A stretch of DNA of 7,522 bases from Dehalococcoidia bacterium (GCA_022865685.1 JALHUB010000152.1:1-7522), one strand, 5' to 3'. Positions 1-5,298 are shown, counted from the stretch's first letter. The notes: a model not told the origin generated them from the letters alone. Made by a program: numbers and translations.

Positions 1-72
1 GTGGTATTGGACGCAACCGAGGAGGGCTACACGTTCTACCGCAAGGAGGCGGTGGCGGCCGCCGCCGGCTAA
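1..72 (+). CDS. C-terminal tail of an unidentified protein (5' truncated)
   Basis: The first frame is open from base 1 to a TAA at 70-72 and encodes 23 residues ending in an Ala-rich tail (VAAAAG). The visible stretch (DATEEGYTFYRKEA) is charged and soluble-looking, and I do not recognise the family. A GTG at base 1 is in frame, but it is at the window edge, so this is more likely the end of a longer gene than a start. The next gene begins about 31 bases downstream on the same strand, so the two may be co-transcribed. Confidence 0.5.
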   Translation: MVLDATEEGYTFYRKEAVAAAAG

Positions 73-103
73 AACGGGTATCATGGAGGTAAGGGTGGAT
101 GAG

Positions 104-358
104 ATGACACTGCTAGGACTGAGAAAGCGATGGCGCAGCATAGTGCGGCGTCGCCTGATGGGGCTGCGCGGCCGCATCGACCGTCGCATCGAGCGGCTGG
201 ACGAGAAGCGGCAGCGCCTGGATGTGAAGGTGGCGAAGACAGGCGCTAAGCCCGCGGTCGAGGAGCCGGTACCGGTCACAGGGCCGGCTGCCGCGGTCAG
301 CGAGGCAAAGCGCCCTTCGCGCCGCCGTCCATCTCGCCGCCGCGGACCTTCCGCGTAG
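104..358 (+). CDS. small Arg-rich basic protein, unknown function
   Basis: An 84-residue protein if translation starts at the ATG at 104. That start has GGAGGT at 85-90 and GGGTGG closer by. The in-frame ATG at 83 would add seven residues but has no ribosome binding site before it. The N-terminal half (about residues 5-50) is a run of Arg/Lys-rich, probably helical sequence (GRIDRRIERLDEKRQRLD) that could form a short coiled coil. It is followed by an Ala/Pro/Val linker and an Arg/Ser/Pro tail with two RRRPS-like repeats. Such charge suggests nucleic-acid or membrane-surface contact, but that is inference and no known domain is seen. Because the composition is so biased, it could also be a non-functional open frame; its position between same-strand genes and its binding site favour a real gene. 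Confidence 0.45.
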   Translation: MTLLGLRKRWRSIVRRRLMGLRGRIDRRIERLDEKRQRLDVKVAKTGAKPAVEEPVPVTGPAAAVSEAKRPSRRRPSRRRGPSA

Positions 359-419
359 GTCGGGGCCGTCGGCTGGTGGCCGACCCGTAGCGCACGACGC
401 CGGAAAGGCAGGAGCAACG

Positions 420-869
420 ATGTTTCCGCTGTTTCCGCTTATCCTGATTTCGTTCCCTCTGGTCTACCTCTGGTACGCCGGCTTCATGGCGTGGGCCCTG
501 CGACGGACGCATCGCGGCGCTATCGACGCCGGACGTCTCCGCGACTGGCGGATCACCGCCTGGGCGATGGCGCTCCTGCCGTTCGCCGGATGCGCGGGTG
601 CGCTGCTGATGGCGTCGCAGACGGAAAGCGCGGCGGCGCTTATCCTGTCCTTCTATGCCGCCGGCGCTTTCCTGCTGGCCGCGGGGTTGCTGGCGACCTG
701 GGCCGGCGCGCCGACGTGGCCGCTACTGCTCCGACTGGCCGGATGGGGCCTCATCGCCGGCCTGACAATCGTTCCGTCGACGCTCGTGCTACTGCTTCCG
801 TTGGTCAGTCTGCTGGCGTTCGTCGTGCCGGAGGACTATCGGCGCCGGCAAGCCCGGGCCATCGCCTGA
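420..869 (+). CDS. predicted integral membrane protein, about four helices
   Basis: A 149-residue protein starting at an ATG with GGAG at 411-414, five bases upstream. Hydrophobic segments lie at about residues 4-26, 45-66, 71-94 and 103-135; the last is long enough for two passes. Basic patches (RRTHRG at 28-33, DYRRRQAR at the C-terminus) separate them and fit cytoplasmic loops under the positive-inside rule. I see no signature of a transporter, enzyme or sensor family. It follows the Arg-rich gene by 61 bases with no evident promoter or terminator, so co-transcription is likely. It converges on the DUF6941-like gene, with 32 bases between stop codons. Confidence 0.65.
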   Translation: MFPLFPLILISFPLVYLWYAGFMAWALRRTHRGAIDAGRLRDWRITAWAMALLPFAGCAGALLMASQTESAAALILSFYAAGAFLLAAGLLATWAGAPTWPLLLRLAGWGLIAGLTIVPSTLVLLLPLVSLLAFVVPEDYRRRQARAIA

Positions 870-901
870 GACCCATACCCGTACGCTGCCTCGAAGCCGA
901 C

Positions 902-1324
902 TTACTCCCGTTTTGCCTGAAGCATGGGACCCTCATTGACATTGAATGGGACTCGCCTGGCCTCCTGGCCCTCAATCCGCGCCACAATCACATACGTACC
1001 CGGACCGCTCAGATTTAGAGGCACGTTGGCCGCAAGCTGGAACCTTTGCTCTTGTCCGGCTTTGATGCCCGCCGGCCGCCCCACCTCCAACTGGGCACCG
1101 ACCTTCCCGACGGGCTGCCCGTCTTCAGTCAAGAACTCGATCTCCACGTTATGACGCTGGTTAGTCTCGTTCCACGCTACCGAGAATGCCGCCGCCAGAC
1201 CCACGGGCCGGGTCAGAGGGAAAGCGGTATTCACAGTCAATACATCCCAACCACCGCCCATGAGATAAAGCTTGCCGCCGATGATCTCAGCGTAGTCAGC
1301 CAGAATCAGCCACTCAACTTCCAC
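902..1324 (-). CDS. DUF6941-like protein
   Basis: A 140-residue soluble protein. The start is a GTG at 1324-1322 preceded by a perfect AGGAGG (1336-1331) at six bases. The N-terminus (LADYAEIIGGKLYLMGGGWD, residues 8-27) is, from memory, the signature of the DUF6941 family: small beta-sandwich-like proteins of unknown function common in Chloroflexota and Actinomycetota. The rest alternates hydrophobic strands (VGLAAAFSVAW, HNVEIEFLTEDG, GTYVIVARIEG) with an ordered Ig-like look. There is no signal peptide or membrane segment. It is divergent from the toxin-antitoxin pair, and its start region overlaps their promoter: the TTGACA of the rightward promoter sits exactly between its ribosome binding site and its GTG. 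Its expression should therefore be coupled to that of the pair. The function is unknown; a role in the module is inference. Confidence 0.75.
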   Translation of the reverse strand: MEVEWLILADYAEIIGGKLYLMGGGWDVLTVNTAFPLTRPVGLAAAFSVAWNETNQRHNVEIEFLTEDGQPVGKVGAQLEVGRPAGIKAGQEQRFQLAANVPLNLSGPGTYVIVARIEGQEARRVPFNVNEGPMLQAKRE

Positions 1325-1353
1325 TTGACACCTCCTGCGAATTGCACTACAAT
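1325..1353 (+). promoter_or_regulatory. sigma70-type promoter for the toxin-antitoxin pair
   Basis: TTGACA at 1325-1330, a 17-base spacer and TACAAT at 1348-1353: a consensus -35 and a five-of-six -10. Transcription would start near 1360, giving a leader of about 25 bases before the toxin ATG at 1386. The -10 is fused to a CACTACA half-site. The -35 lies in the translation-initiation region of the divergent gene. Confidence 0.7.
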
Positions 1354-1373
1354 ACCACTACAAAGTGTAGTGG
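1345..1373. promoter_or_regulatory. predicted operator: three CACTACA half-sites
   Basis: CACTACA occurs at 1345-1351 and 1356-1362 on the + strand (11 bases apart, about one helical turn) and at 1372-1366 on the - strand. The second and third form the perfect dyad CCACTACA-AAG-TGTAGTGG (1355-1373). Half-sites a helical turn apart over the -10 and start region are typical of ribbon-helix-helix repressors such as BrnA and CopG-type antitoxins, and such a protein is encoded at 1711-2052. The protein-site pairing is inferred. The dyad has no T-tract, so it is not a terminator. Confidence 0.6.
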
Positions 1374-1392
1374 AACGAGCCGAGCATGTCAA
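1364..1392 (-). promoter_or_regulatory. sigma70-type promoter for the DUF6941-like gene
   Basis: Read on the - strand: TTGACA at 1392-1387, a 17-base spacer and TACACT at 1369-1364 (four of six). Start is expected near 1357, giving a leader of about 32 bases to the GTG at 1324. The -35 overlaps the ATG of the toxin gene. The -10 carries the third CACTACA half-site in the same register as in the opposing promoter. Confidence 0.55.
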
Positions 1393-1673
1393 TGCCGGAT
1401 GTTGCTGACCTCCTCTTCGATGATGAGAACGAGAACAAGATGGCCGCTCACGGGCTGACTCCACGCAGGGTCCTCCAAGTGTTGGACAACACGCATATTG
1501 TCGTCCCGAACCGACGCCGCCGTCGCGCGTCGTTCCTCATCGTGGGAAGAGATAACGGTGGCGCGTCTATCAGCGTGCCGATCGAGCGGACACGCGACCC
1601 GCTCATCTGGCACCCGGTGACGGCCTGGCTCTCGAAGGACAGTGAGCGGCAGCAATTGGAGCGCAGGGAGTAG
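1386..1673 (+). CDS. BrnT-like toxin (RelE-superfamily fold)
   Basis: A 95-residue protein. The layout recalls the BrnT ribonuclease toxin family: an N-terminal FDDENENKMAAHGL segment (residues 11-24, with the H22-G23-L typical of the family), a basic cluster NRRRRR (42-47), then strands FLIVGR (50-55) and SISVPIE (61-67). It ends in PVTAW (77-81) and a helix with SKDSER (83-88), where BrnT proteins have an I-S-x-R-x-A strand and an E-R pair. BrnT toxins cleave RNA and inhibit translation; that activity is known for the family, not shown here. The ATG at 1386 has only a weak GGAACGAG upstream, and an ATG two codons later is an alternative. Toxin before antitoxin, 37 bases apart, is the brnT-brnA order. 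Recognition rests on pattern resemblance, so another small RelE-like family is possible. Confidence 0.6.
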   Translation: MSMPDVADLLFDDENENKMAAHGLTPRRVLQVLDNTHIVVPNRRRRRASFLIVGRDNGGASISVPIERTRDPLIWHPVTAWLSKDSERQQLERRE

Positions 1674-1710
1674 AAGCCGCTGTTGAGCGACCAATTGGTG
1701 GGGTGAGGCA

Positions 1711-2052
1711 ATGACTGACAAAGAGCAAGAAGAACTGCAAAAACCCAAGACCTGGGACTGGGACCGAGCGGAAGCCCACCCCGGCCACAAGAAGCCGCGC
1801 GCTGTTGTGTCAGTGGCGTTCAACCGGGACGACTTTGACACCGTTGCCCTCTACGCCGAACGCGCGCACATGAAGGTCTCGGAGTTCATCCGTTCGGCCG
1901 CCCTCGGTTGCGCCGAAGGTAGGTATTTCGTTGTCTTGCCGAGCGCCGGCAGTCCAGGCGCCGGAAGCACAGTCACCCTGTTCCCTCCTCCCAGCCCCAC
2001 CAGCGCGCCAGCGTCCAACGAGGAATTAACGGGAACCGTGATTCGCCGCTAA
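1711..2052 (+). CDS. ribbon-helix-helix antitoxin (BrnA/CopG-like)
   Basis: A 113-residue protein; GGTGAGG at 1702-1708 precedes the ATG. Residues 30-37 (RAVVSVAF) form the beta strand, 38-53 the first helix and 55-66 (KVSEFIRSAALG) the second helix of a ribbon-helix-helix DNA-binding domain, whose dimers bind short direct or inverted half-sites. The first 29 residues are charged and contain WDWDRAE, a plausible toxin-contact segment. The C-terminal 40 residues are rich in Pro, Ser, Gly and Thr and are probably disordered. The domain thus sits in the middle of the chain, which is longer than most antitoxins. Expected roles are neutralising the upstream toxin and repressing the promoter at 1325-1353 through the CACTACA sites. 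Both are inferred from gene order and domain type. It converges on the crotonase gene with 19 bases between them. Confidence 0.65.
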   Translation: MTDKEQEELQKPKTWDWDRAEAHPGHKKPRAVVSVAFNRDDFDTVALYAERAHMKVSEFIRSAALGCAEGRYFVVLPSAGSPGAGSTVTLFPPPSPTSAPASNEELTGTVIRR

Positions 2053-2071
2053 CTGTCCTGACCAATGGCTA

Positions 2072-2869
2072 TTAGTCGTCCTGCTTGAACGACGGCTTGC
2101 GCTTCTCCGCGAACGACCGCGGCCCCTCGTAGAAGTCGTGCTGGCCGATGAGCGTCACGAACGTCGCCCCTTCGATGCGGAAGCCCTCCTCCAGCGGCGT
2201 CCCCAAGCCGCGCATCACCGCCTCCTTGTCCGTGCGGACCGCCCCCTGCGGGAACTCGCAGATCGACTCCGCGAGCGCCGTCACCCGCGCCATCAGCTCG
2301 CCCGACGGCACGACCTCGTTCACCAGCCCGATGCGATACGCCTCCTGCGCGTCGATCCGCTTCCCAAGGATGATCAGCTCCATCGCGCGCCCTAACCCGA
2401 CAACGCGCGGCAGCCGCTGCGTCCCACCGTCGCCCAGACCCACGTTCCAGCGACGGTTCAGCACCCCGAACTCCGCATACTCGGCGGCGATGCGTATATC
2501 GGCGCAAAGGGCGACCTCCAGCCCGCCTGCAAAGCAGTAGCCGTTGACGGCAGCGATGATCGGCTTGAAGATGTCGGCCTTGCGCGTGTAGCCCATGAGG
2601 CCGGGATGATCGTAGATGAAGCGGCGGACGTCGTGAGGCTTCTGCGGCAGGCCCCCGGAGCCGACCGTCCTCAGGTCGAAGCCGGCGCAAAACGCCTTGT
2701 CGCCGGCGCCGGTGATGACTGCGACGTACGACTCATTGTCGTCGCGGAAGTCCTCCCACACGGCCACCAGCTCCGACGCCGTCGGCGGGTCGACGCAGTT
2801 CATGGACTCCGGCCGGTTGATCGTTATGTAAGCTACGCGGTTACGCTTCTCATAGAGCACGTTGGGCAT
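2072..2869 (-). CDS. enoyl-CoA hydratase/isomerase (crotonase) family protein
   Basis: A 265-residue protein of normal crotonase length, from the ATG at 2869. AAGGAG lies eight bases before this ATG; a GTG three codons upstream (2878) abuts the same site and is less likely. Crotonases act on acyl-CoA thioesters, stabilising the enolate in an oxyanion hole. Its two parts are visible, CAGFDL (about residues 61-66) and FAGGLE (113-118). The C-terminal YEGPRSFAEKRKPSFK is typical. By alignment to rat mitochondrial hydratase, the first catalytic Glu (Glu144) is present in GGLE, but the second (Glu164, usually in GxPE) is Asn in FGVLN. That argues against an ordinary hydratase and leaves isomerase, hydrolase or another CoA reaction open. 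The gene has its own promoter (2905-2932) and is divergent from the kinase gene. No other fatty-acid gene is adjacent, so the substrate cannot be deduced. Confidence 0.88.
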   Translation of the reverse strand: MPNVLYEKRNRVAYITINRPESMNCVDPPTASELVAVWEDFRDDNESYVAVITGAGDKAFCAGFDLRTVGSGGLPQKPHDVRRFIYDHPGLMGYTRKADIFKPIIAAVNGYCFAGGLEVALCADIRIAAEYAEFGVLNRRWNVGLGDGGTQRLPRVVGLGRAMELIILGKRIDAQEAYRIGLVNEVVPSGELMARVTALAESICEFPQGAVRTDKEAVMRGLGTPLEEGFRIEGATFVTLIGQHDFYEGPRSFAEKRKPSFKQDD

Positions 2870-2904
2870 CTTCGACACTCCTTCCTGTTTACCTCGCTTC
2901 CCGC

Positions 2905-2932
2905 ATCATACGGCCTTTGCGGTACCCGTCAA
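2905..2932 (-). promoter_or_regulatory. sigma70-type promoter of the crotonase gene
   Basis: On the - strand, TTGACG (2932-2927), a 16-base spacer and TATGAT (2910-2905), each five of six to consensus. Start is predicted near 2898, giving a leader of about 29 bases that carries the GGAAGGAG binding site. Confidence 0.6.
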
Positions 2933-2955
2933 TCGGTGGTAATCTTGGCGCGCCC

Positions 2956-2970
2956 GCCTTAGAATAAGGC
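2956..2970. promoter_or_regulatory. small dyad before the kinase gene
   Basis: Perfect inverted repeat GCCTTA-GAA-TAAGGC. It contains TAGAAT (2960-2965), a possible -10 for the rightward operon, but no good -35 lies at 16-18 bases and the start would fall on the ribosome binding site (AGGAG, 2971-2975). It could be an operator or chance. Confidence 0.25.
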
Positions 2971-2983
2971 AGGAGCGGCAGAC

Positions 2984-3697
2984 ATGCCAATCATCACGAT
3001 CAGCGGCAACATCGGCAGCGGCGCCACCGAGATCGGCCGCCTGGTGGCCCGGCAGCTCGGCCTCGACTACGTCGACAGGGAGATCCTGACAGAGGCCGCC
3101 CGTGCCCTGGGCGTCAGCGAACGCGACATCGCCGGCCGCGACGATGGCTCGCCGCCGCCGACTCTGCGCGAGAGACTGGCCACCTTCTTCCAGGACTTCC
3201 TCGAACGCTCAGCCGTCGCCGGCGCCGCCGACCCGCTGATGGCGACGGGCGGCCTGGAGACCCTCATGGCGACCACGTATCGCGAGGCGGCCGCCCTGCC
3301 GGCGGTCGGTCGGGAAGAGCTCACCGACAGCCGTTACAAAGAGGCGATCACGACGATCATGACCGGCCTCGCCGTCAAGGGCGGCGTCGTCATCATCGGC
3401 CGCGGCAGCCAGGCGATCCTGCGCGGCCGGCCGGACACGCTGCACGTCGCCGTCACCGCGCCCTTCGCCGTGCGCGTGCAGCGCATCGCCGAGCGCGATG
3501 CCGTCCCGCCGGAGAAGGCGAAGGGCATCGTCGAAGAGAGCGATAGGGGCCGCCTGGACTACCATCACAAATACTTCAAGATCGACCCGACCGACGCCAA
3601 CCTCTACGATATCGTCGTTAACACCGCAGGCATAAGCCACGAAGACGCGGCGCAACTGATAGTCGCCGCGCTCCGCTGTAAGGTGCCGGGCGAATGA
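2984..3697 (+). CDS. cytidylate-kinase-like P-loop kinase
   Basis: A 237-residue protein with AGGAG eight bases before its ATG. The N-terminus ITISGNIGSGATEIGRLVA carries a Walker A P-loop (GNIGSGAT, residues 8-15), followed by LGLDYVDREIL (25-35), a motif of cytidylate-kinase-like proteins. Later come VVIIGRGSQAIL (135-146), VTAPFAVRVQRIAERD (157-172, a nucleoside-monophosphate-kinase strand and helix) and a LID-like ESDRGRLDYHHKYF (185-198). It ends in NLYDIVVNTAGIS (206-218). It resembles the cytidylate kinase-like family found beside ordinary cmk rather than canonical Cmk, so phosphoryl transfer from ATP is well supported but CMP/dCMP as substrate is not. It is followed by the PlsY-like gene 22 bases on with no terminator, so the two are probably one transcript. 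Confidence 0.82.
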   Translation: MPIITISGNIGSGATEIGRLVARQLGLDYVDREILTEAARALGVSERDIAGRDDGSPPPTLRERLATFFQDFLERSAVAGAADPLMATGGLETLMATTYREAAALPAVGREELTDSRYKEAITTIMTGLAVKGGVVIIGRGSQAILRGRPDTLHVAVTAPFAVRVQRIAERDAVPPEKAKGIVEESDRGRLDYHHKYFKIDPTDANLYDIVVNTAGISHEDAAQLIVAALRCKVPGE

Positions 3698-3719
3698 GCG
3701 CGGACGGGCGGGGCTAGGG

Positions 3720-4388
3720 ATGGCCGTCGCGGCACTCGTCGTCCTGGCCGGTTACCTCATCGGCGCCATCCCCGTCGCCTACATCGCCGGACGCCTGAAG
3801 GGCATCGATATCCGCCGCTACGGCAGCGCGAACGTCGGCGCGTCGAACGTCTACCAGTCGGTCGCGCACTGGGCCGTCGTGCCGGTCGGGCTGGCGCAGA
3901 TCGCGCTGGCGATGGCGGGAATCGGCCTGGCGAAGCTGCTCGACCAGGACCTGAGCGTGCAGGTGGCCGCGGGCGGCGCGGCGCTCGCCGGCGCCTGCTG
4001 GTCCGTCTACCTGCGACTCGCCGGCGGACGCGGTATCGGCGCGTCCATCGGCTTCATGCTGTTCCTCACGCCGATAACGCTGGTCGTCTTCATCGTCGTT
4101 TCGATGGCGGGCGTGTTCGCGCGAAACGTGCCCCTCGGCGTCGGAGCGGCCATTGCCGTCGCGCCGCTGTCGTCGCTAGTCGTCGACGGTCCGGGCGCGA
4201 TCGCCCTCGGCTGCCTCTGCATGGCGATCATCATCTTCACGAAGCGATTGCTAGCTATTCCGGGCGTGCGCGCGGAGGGCGTGTCGCGACGCGAGGTGCT
4301 GCTCAATCGCCTGCTGTTCGACCGCGACATCCGCAACCGCGACGAATGGGTGCGCAAGGGGCTCGACAGCCACAGCGGCAGGGCGTGA
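3720..4388 (+). CDS. PlsY-like glycerol-3-phosphate acyltransferase, divergent
   Basis: A 222-residue multi-pass membrane protein of the PlsY family, which transfers acyl groups from acyl-phosphate to glycerol-3-phosphate, the first step of phospholipid synthesis. The family opening GYLIGAIPVAYIAG (11-24) is present, as is motif 1, RRYGSANVGASNVYQS (32-47). Motif 2 is GACWSVYLRLAGGRGIGAS (91-109), with the glycine-rich GGRG that matches GGKG of the family. Motif 2 usually begins Gly-His and here reads Gly-Ala. Motif 3, usually containing Asn before Lys-Arg, reads IIIFTKRLLA (170-179). Hydrophobic segments lie at about 2-24, 52-74, 82-98, 110-132, 136-154 and 158-174. The C-terminus adds about 40 charged residues beyond the usual end. 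It may be a paralogue with altered substrate rather than the housekeeping PlsY. The ATG at 3720 has a weak GCGGGG binding site. Confidence 0.75.
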   Translation: MAVAALVVLAGYLIGAIPVAYIAGRLKGIDIRRYGSANVGASNVYQSVAHWAVVPVGLAQIALAMAGIGLAKLLDQDLSVQVAAGGAALAGACWSVYLRLAGGRGIGASIGFMLFLTPITLVVFIVVSMAGVFARNVPLGVGAAIAVAPLSSLVVDGPGAIALGCLCMAIIIFTKRLLAIPGVRAEGVSRREVLLNRLLFDRDIRNRDEWVRKGLDSHSGRA

Positions 4389-4432
4389 CCCCCCAACCGA
4401 TAGCGACGCATCGGCAAGGCAACAGGTGTAGT

Positions 4433-4450
4433 GCAGGACTTCAGTCCTGC
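4433..4450. repeat. REP-like hairpin 1
   Basis: Perfect palindrome GCAGGAC-TTCA-GTCCTGC: a 7-base-pair stem (8 if the loop's outer T-A pairs) and a four-base loop. No T-tract follows on either strand, so it is unlikely to be a simple intrinsic terminator. It is the first of a cluster in this gap. Confidence 0.7.
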
Positions 4451-4481
4451 CGTCATCCTTGTAGAGCTGATGTAACGTTCC

Positions 4482-4493
4482 GGATTTCAGTCA
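4482..4493. repeat. decayed REP-like element
   Basis: GGATTTCAGTCA matches the core of hairpin 1 (GGACTTCAGTCC) at 10 of 12 positions and keeps the TTCA centre but no longer pairs well. It is probably a degraded copy. Confidence 0.35.
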
Positions 4494-4521
4494 TGGGCAA
4501 TTCGGTCTGCCCGTTCTTATG

Positions 4522-4541
4522 CCCCAGCCTTCAGGCTGGGG
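4522..4541. repeat. REP-like hairpin 2
   Basis: Perfect palindrome CCCCAGCC-TTCA-GGCTGGGG: an 8-base-pair stem with the same TTCA loop as hairpin 1 but an unrelated stem. Confidence 0.7.
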
Positions 4542-4555
4542 TGGAGGTATCAACA

Positions 4556-4575
4556 CGCCAGCGTAAACGCTGGCG
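4556..4575. repeat. REP-like hairpin 3
   Basis: Perfect palindrome CGCCAGCG-TAAA-CGCTGGCG: an 8-base-pair stem with a TAAA loop. It is the nearest element to the end of the rimI-like gene (stop at 4603), so it could protect the 3' ends of both converging messages. A DNA-level mobile repeat is the other reading. Confidence 0.7.
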
Positions 4576-4602
4576 CATCATGGCCAAGCTCTCAATGAGC
4601 GC

Positions 4603-5286
4603 CTAGAACGAGTCCGGAAGCAAGTAGCTATCGCCCCACGTCTCCAGGTGTTCCCGCTTCAACCGCTCGTACTTCTCGCGATACGACTTCGACTTTAGGG
4701 GCGGCGTCGTCATGATGACGGCGTCTTCGTTCGTGTCCGTGTAGTAGCGCAGCCGGACACCGACGCTGAGCAATCCGAACTTCTCGTAGAGGGCGCTGGC
4801 GGGCTCGTTGTCGCGCCGATACTCCAGCGTCACCGACTCCATGTTCTCGGCGAAGGCGACCTCCGTCGCGGCCAGCAGCAGGAGCCCGCCCGCGCCCTGG
4901 CGCCGAAACGCCTCGCGCACCGCAATCGTCACCACGTGCGCCTGGTCGACCATCAGCCATACGCCAACGAGCCCGACTATGAGCCGGCGTGTCGGCGGCG
5001 ACTCCTCCTCGGCGCGCAGCAAGCGTCGCATCGCTTTGCGCAGCCGCGTCCGCAGCGACTTCGGTTCGACGCCGGCCTCGCCCTCTTCCCCCTCCTCGAC
5101 GAGCACGAAGTAGCGCGCCAGCCGGTTCTTCAGCTCGCGACTGTACGCCGTCTGCGGCCACATCGACGGGAACGACTCCCGCTCGATGTCCATGACCTGC
5201 GGGATATCGGCAGAGACCATCGGGCGGAGAACGTAGCGGACGCCCGTTTCCTTCGCCCGCGGTTCAGCCTGTTTCGTCCGTGCCAC
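4603..5286 (-). CDS. rimI: RimI-like GNAT N-acetyltransferase
   Basis: A 227-residue protein from the GTG at 5286; a TTG two codons earlier (5292) is the alternative. Neither has a ribosome binding site. RimI uses acetyl-CoA to acetylate the N-terminal alanine of ribosomal protein S18. Residues 19-45 (VLRPMVSADIPQVMDIERESFPSMWP) match the family opening. The acetyl-CoA loop is RRQGAG (128-133). Glu155 in LEYR and Tyr167 in ALYE, 12 apart, align with catalytic Glu103 and Tyr115 of E. coli RimI. The end, GVRLRYYTDTNEDAVIM, also fits. About 35 charged residues (64-98) are inserted between strands before the acetyl-CoA core, and a 30-residue charged tail follows, so the protein is much longer than the roughly 150-residue E. 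coli enzyme. S18 as substrate is likely but not certain; other protein N-terminal acetyltransferases share these motifs. Confidence 0.8.
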   Translation of the reverse strand: MARTKQAEPRAKETGVRYVLRPMVSADIPQVMDIERESFPSMWPQTAYSRELKNRLARYFVLVEEGEEGEAGVEPKSLRTRLRKAMRRLLRAEEESPPTRRLIVGLVGVWLMVDQAHVVTIAVREAFRRQGAGGLLLLAATEVAFAENMESVTLEYRRDNEPASALYEKFGLLSVGVRLRYYTDTNEDAVIMTTPPLKSKSYREKYERLKREHLETWGDSYLLPDSF

Positions 5287-5292
5287 GAGCAA

Positions 5293-5298
5293 ATACTA
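5293..5298 (-). promoter_or_regulatory. possible -10 for leaderless rimI transcript
   Basis: TAGTAT (5298-5293 on the - strand) is four of six to TATAAT. It lies six bases before the GTG at 5286, so transcription could begin at or beside the start codon. This would explain the missing ribosome binding site. No good -35 is seen. Confidence 0.3.

Noticed and set aside
491..1018. A 175-codon + strand frame overlapping the membrane protein
   Set aside because: It is a shifted frame over a gene with a good start site. Its Arg-rich product runs on antisense into the DUF6941-like gene.
2049..2690. A 213-codon - strand frame inside the crotonase gene
   Set aside because: It is a shifted frame of a clear crotonase gene and its product is Arg/Gly/Ala-rich low complexity.
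2945..2965. TTGGCG with TAGAAT as promoter of the kinase gene
   Set aside because: The spacer is only nine bases, too short for a sigma70-type promoter.
4433..4575. The hairpin cluster as a CRISPR array or intrinsic terminators
   Set aside because: The stems differ and the spacing is irregular, unlike CRISPR repeats. No T-tract follows any hairpin on either strand.
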